Under the pieces are notes generated by a model. It was not told where the DNA came from. It was given only the letters and a program-made list of their open reading frames with translations, and searched no databases. A program made the position numbers and the translations under genes. Positions 5,296 through 6,610 of a stretch of DNA of 6,610 nucleotides are shown here, one piece after another. Position 1 is the first letter of the stretch. The number at the start of each line of letters is the position of its first letter. The stretch is taken from positions 1 through 6,610 of the forward strand of contig JAITST010000334.1 of the NCBI GenBank assembly GCA_031287585.1, in the 5' to 3' direction. The stretch is from Planctomycetaceae bacterium. Its GTDB lineage: Bacteria; Planctomycetota; Planctomycetia; Pirellulales; Thermoguttaceae.

Positions 5296-5327
5296 GGGGG
5301 AGGGGAAGGGGAAAATAAGGTTCGGGG
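5296..5327 (+). other. G-run cluster with G-quadruplex potential
   Basis: Four runs of at least four G (5296-5300, 5302-5305, 5308-5311, 5324-5327) are separated by loops of 1, 2 and 12 bases on the plus strand. The stretch 5290-5333 is nearly all purine. It lies 8 bases beyond the stop codon of the minus-strand FGE-like gene, whose transcript would carry the C-rich complement. Confidence 0.4.
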
Positions 5328-5335
5328 AGAAGTTT

Positions 5336-6136
5336 TTACTTGCTTTCGCTAACTAGGGAAACGCGCAAGCCCAAGCTGAAGTGCCGAAACAACGGAACGC
5401 AGATGCCCCGATACGCTGACCGGCAGCCATTGGCACTGCTGTACCAGCCGCCGCCCCGGGATACCCGGATCGAGCCATCTGTAACCCCCATAGGGTCAGT
5501 TACATTTCCAGCAGGATAATCGCCGTACCAATCGCTACACCACTCACATACATTGCCGTGCATATCATACAAACCCCAAGCATTCGCAGGATACAAACCG
5601 GCTTCTGTCGTCTTTCCCAAATTTTTTCTCTTTGTTGTTGTACCGTAAGGATAATTACCATTACAATTCGCCTTGTCCCCGTTCAGAACACTACCGAAGC
5701 TGAACGGCGTTGCCGTTCCCGCTCGGCAAGCATATTCCCACTGCGCCTCCGTCGGCAAGGCAAACTTAAAACCCTGCGGCGCAACGCCAAGTCTGTTCAA
5801 CTTGACAATAAACTCTCGGCAATCGTTCCAAGATACCTGTTCTACTGGCAACTTATCCCTTTTGAAGTCACTCGGATTATTACCCATCACACTCTTCCAC
5901 ATCGACTGCGTTACCGCCGTCTCGCCCATCCAAAAGCCCTGCGTCAATGTTACTTGATGCTGCGTTTCATCATCATCTCTGTCTTGTTCACTCGGCGGGC
6001 TGCCCATCATAAACGTTCCCGACGGACACCAACGGAAAGGATACTCCACGCCATTGATTGGCAAAACGAAACGTTCACCAGCCGCTCTCGCCGTTGTTTT
6101 GATAGCAGATATTTCAGCAACTTCATGTATTGGCAT
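5336..6136 (-). CDS. FGE/SUMF1-like protein with a DGR-like variable C-terminus
   Basis: The 266-residue product has the formylglycine-generating-enzyme fold, a C-type-lectin-related domain used in sulfatase maturation and also as a binding scaffold. Landmarks in order are FRWCPSGTFMMGS (35-46), GFWMGETAVTQSMW (67-80), PVEQVSWNDC (97-106), LPTEAQWEYACRAGT (128-141), GLYDMHGNVCEWCSDWYG (188-205), and SRGGGW..(226-231) to GLRVS (256-260). True FGE uses two Cys five residues apart near the end. Here C238 is present but the first position is S233, so canonical activity is doubtful. No signal peptide or membrane segment is seen. Start 6136 has AAGGAA 7 bases upstream; the in-frame ATG at 6169 falls inside an inverted repeat and is rejected. 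Surface residues near the C-terminus are unusually varied, as in diversity-generated proteins. Confidence 0.88.
   Translation of the reverse strand: MPIHEVAEISAIKTTARAAGERFVLPINGVEYPFRWCPSGTFMMGSPPSEQDRDDDETQHQVTLTQGFWMGETAVTQSMWKSVMGNNPSDFKRDKLPVEQVSWNDCREFIVKLNRLGVAPQGFKFALPTEAQWEYACRAGTATPFSFGSVLNGDKANCNGNYPYGTTTKRKNLGKTTEAGLYPANAWGLYDMHGNVCEWCSDWYGDYPAGNVTDPMGVTDGSIRVSRGGGWYSSANGCRSAYRGICVPLFRHFSLGLRVSLVSESK
5363..5458 (-). other. Candidate DGR variable region at the 3' end of the FGE-like gene
   Basis: Codons 227-258 (RGGGW to GLR) keep the scaffold residues A235, CRSAYR (238-243), P248, R251 and LGLR (255-258). The positions between them, which are Asn/Asp-rich in ordinary family members, hold Y, S, S, G, I, C, V, L, F, H, F and S. 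Nearly all of these codons end in C or T (TAC, AGC, AGT, GGC, ATC, TGC, GTT, TTT, CAC, TTC, AGC). That is the pattern expected when AAC/AAT codons of a template are mutated at A. The exception is TTG at 249. No template repeat or reverse transcriptase lies in the window, so this is a hypothesis. Confidence 0.4.
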
Positions 6137-6150
6137 ATTAAAGTTCCTTG

Positions 6151-6213
6151 TTTTGCCACGAATACACAAATGATAACAAATTATTCGTATTTATTCGTGT
6201 ATTCGTGGCAAAA
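6151..6213. repeat. 17-base inverted repeat upstream of the FGE-like gene
   Basis: The left arm (6151-6167) and right arm (6197-6213) are exact reverse complements: TTTTGCCACGAATACAC and GTGTATTCGTGGCAAAA. They are separated by 29 A/T-rich bases. The right half is also a TATTCGTG tandem with a period of about 9-10 bases (6182-6207). The left arm ends 15 bases upstream of the start codon at 6136, just outside the Shine-Dalgarno, so the leader could fold into a large hairpin. Confidence 0.8.
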
Positions 6214-6268
6214 ATTATCTTGTCAATCCCGTTAATCCTGTCCGAATTTTGTTGCGCACAAAGGCACG
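6213..6268. repeat. 56-base dispersed repeat, copy B
   Basis: This copy matches copy A (5057-5112) at 51 of 56 positions. It starts on the last base of the inverted repeat at 6151-6213 and ends 10 bases from the hicA-frame stop codon. In the shifted hicA N-terminal frame it is read as the tail after NCCRIFHRAF. The stacked arrangement suggests repeat elements inserted next to each other. Confidence 0.85.
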
Positions 6269-6278
6269 ATGAAAAATT

Positions 6279-6406
6279 CTACAACAATTCGAGAAAAGCA
6301 TCGAGTTCGATACTGGCTTGTACCAATGTGAAACTTCCTCGAATCCCATTTTACGAAGAGCAGGAATAATTTCCCGCGGCGAGAGTAAAGGATATTTTTC
6401 GCCCAT
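6279..6406 (-). pseudogene. hicA: hicA toxin remnant, internal deletion with frameshift
   Basis: HicA is a small double-stranded-RNA-binding-fold mRNA interferase. The N-terminal frame from the ATG at 6406 gives MGEKYPLLSPREIIPALRKM then GFEEVSH, a good match to the HicA start. The expected GSHAKY-type segment with the catalytic His and the basic strand region are missing. In another frame, 6329-6282 reads TLVQASIELDAFLELL and stops at TAG (6281-6279), which looks like the usual HicA C-terminus (compare AGLSIDEFLELL). The two parts join directly at about 6329, so roughly 30 codons appear to have been lost out of frame. The shifted frame of the N-terminal part runs on into the dispersed repeat to a stop at 6215. 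The toxin is almost certainly dead. Confidence 0.65.
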
Positions 6407-6594
6407 TAAACGGCAACCTCCAGGGAAGTCAGAAAGGTCAAAGACTGCTTGGCAGGCAGTTCTTCGTTCTCATAATAGAGTTCGAGAGCTTCTTCGACAC
6501 TTTGACCTTGCGAGGCGACAAAGTTATCGACGCATTGGGCAACGTACCAATCGTCTTCACGCTGAACAAGAACGTTAAAGTGAGTTGTTTTCAT
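6406..6594 (-). CDS. hicB: HicB-like antitoxin, short form
   Basis: HicB antitoxins bind and neutralise HicA and usually repress their own operon. This 62-residue protein has the partial RNase-H-like fold signature: MKTTHFNVLVQREDDWYVAQC, then SQGQSVEEALELYYENEE (28-45), and a closing beta strand TFLTSLEVAV. Family members usually have a helix of the type EEAL-xNLxEALELY. Here one EAL to EAL step of about 7 residues seems to be missing, which would shorten the helix. The stop overlaps the hicA start as TAATG (6408-6404), the standard coupling for hicB-hicA order. No separate DNA-binding domain is present. Only 16 bases lie upstream, so the promoter is not visible, and no clear Shine-Dalgarno is seen. 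Confidence 0.75.
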   Translation of the reverse strand: MKTTHFNVLVQREDDWYVAQCVDNFVASQGQSVEEALELYYENEELPAKQSLTFLTSLEVAV

Positions 6595-6610
6595 AAAACC
6601 ATTATCCGCA

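Noticed and set aside
6137..6169. Longer FGE-like start at 6169
   Set aside because: The added 11 codons are partly the arm of an inverted repeat, while AAGGAA stands 7 bases before the ATG at 6136.
5558..6235. 225-residue plus-strand open frame
   Set aside because: It is antisense to the FGE-like gene and shows no domain or start signal.
6213..6268. Insertion sequence
   Set aside because: No transposase frame or target-site duplication; only a short dispersed repeat is present.

Overview
The window looks like a chromosomal segment from a member of the Planctomycetota. The evidence is a very long signal peptidase I with a Cys-pair insert and a beta-rich insert, a free-standing infA, a Tat-exported xylose-isomerase-like TIM-barrel protein, and an FGE/SUMF1-type protein. 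Base composition is near balanced. The phylum assignment is inference from gene types, not a search result.

Layout. At the left edge is the first 25 codons of a secreted protein on the minus strand, with a good promoter. A 300-base spacer with two repeats follows. Then comes lepB (minus, 375-2228). A 400-base divergent spacer packed with palindromes separates lepB from infA (plus, 2629-2859), which is followed by a Tat-signal sugar isomerase/epimerase-like gene (plus, 2947-3909). A 167-base structured spacer precedes a YhaM-like HD-domain exoribonuclease (plus, 4077-5174). Its family-like part stops near codon 280 and the reading frame then runs through intergenic repeats. Bases 4917-5335 are almost entirely repeats and hairpins. 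An FGE-like gene (minus, 5336-6136) follows, whose 3' end looks like the variable region of a diversity-generating retroelement (DGR). The right edge holds a degraded hicB-hicA toxin-antitoxin pair (minus).

The core genes are housekeeping: protein export (lepB), translation initiation (infA) and RNA turnover (the YhaM-like gene). They do not form a single operon. What ties the window together is the repeat content. The palindrome core GGTTGGCGC/GCGCCAACC occurs at seven loci, six of them in intergenic or non-family DNA. There are also several repeat families with a 9-base period, and two of these seem tied to gene damage (the YhaM-like 3' end and the hicA 3' side).

Most interesting points: the DGR-like 3' end of the FGE-like gene (no reverse transcriptase or template repeat lies in the window); the palindrome family, two copies of which sit directly against the putative -35 boxes of the divergent lepB and infA promoters; and the truncated HD nuclease and collapsed hicA.
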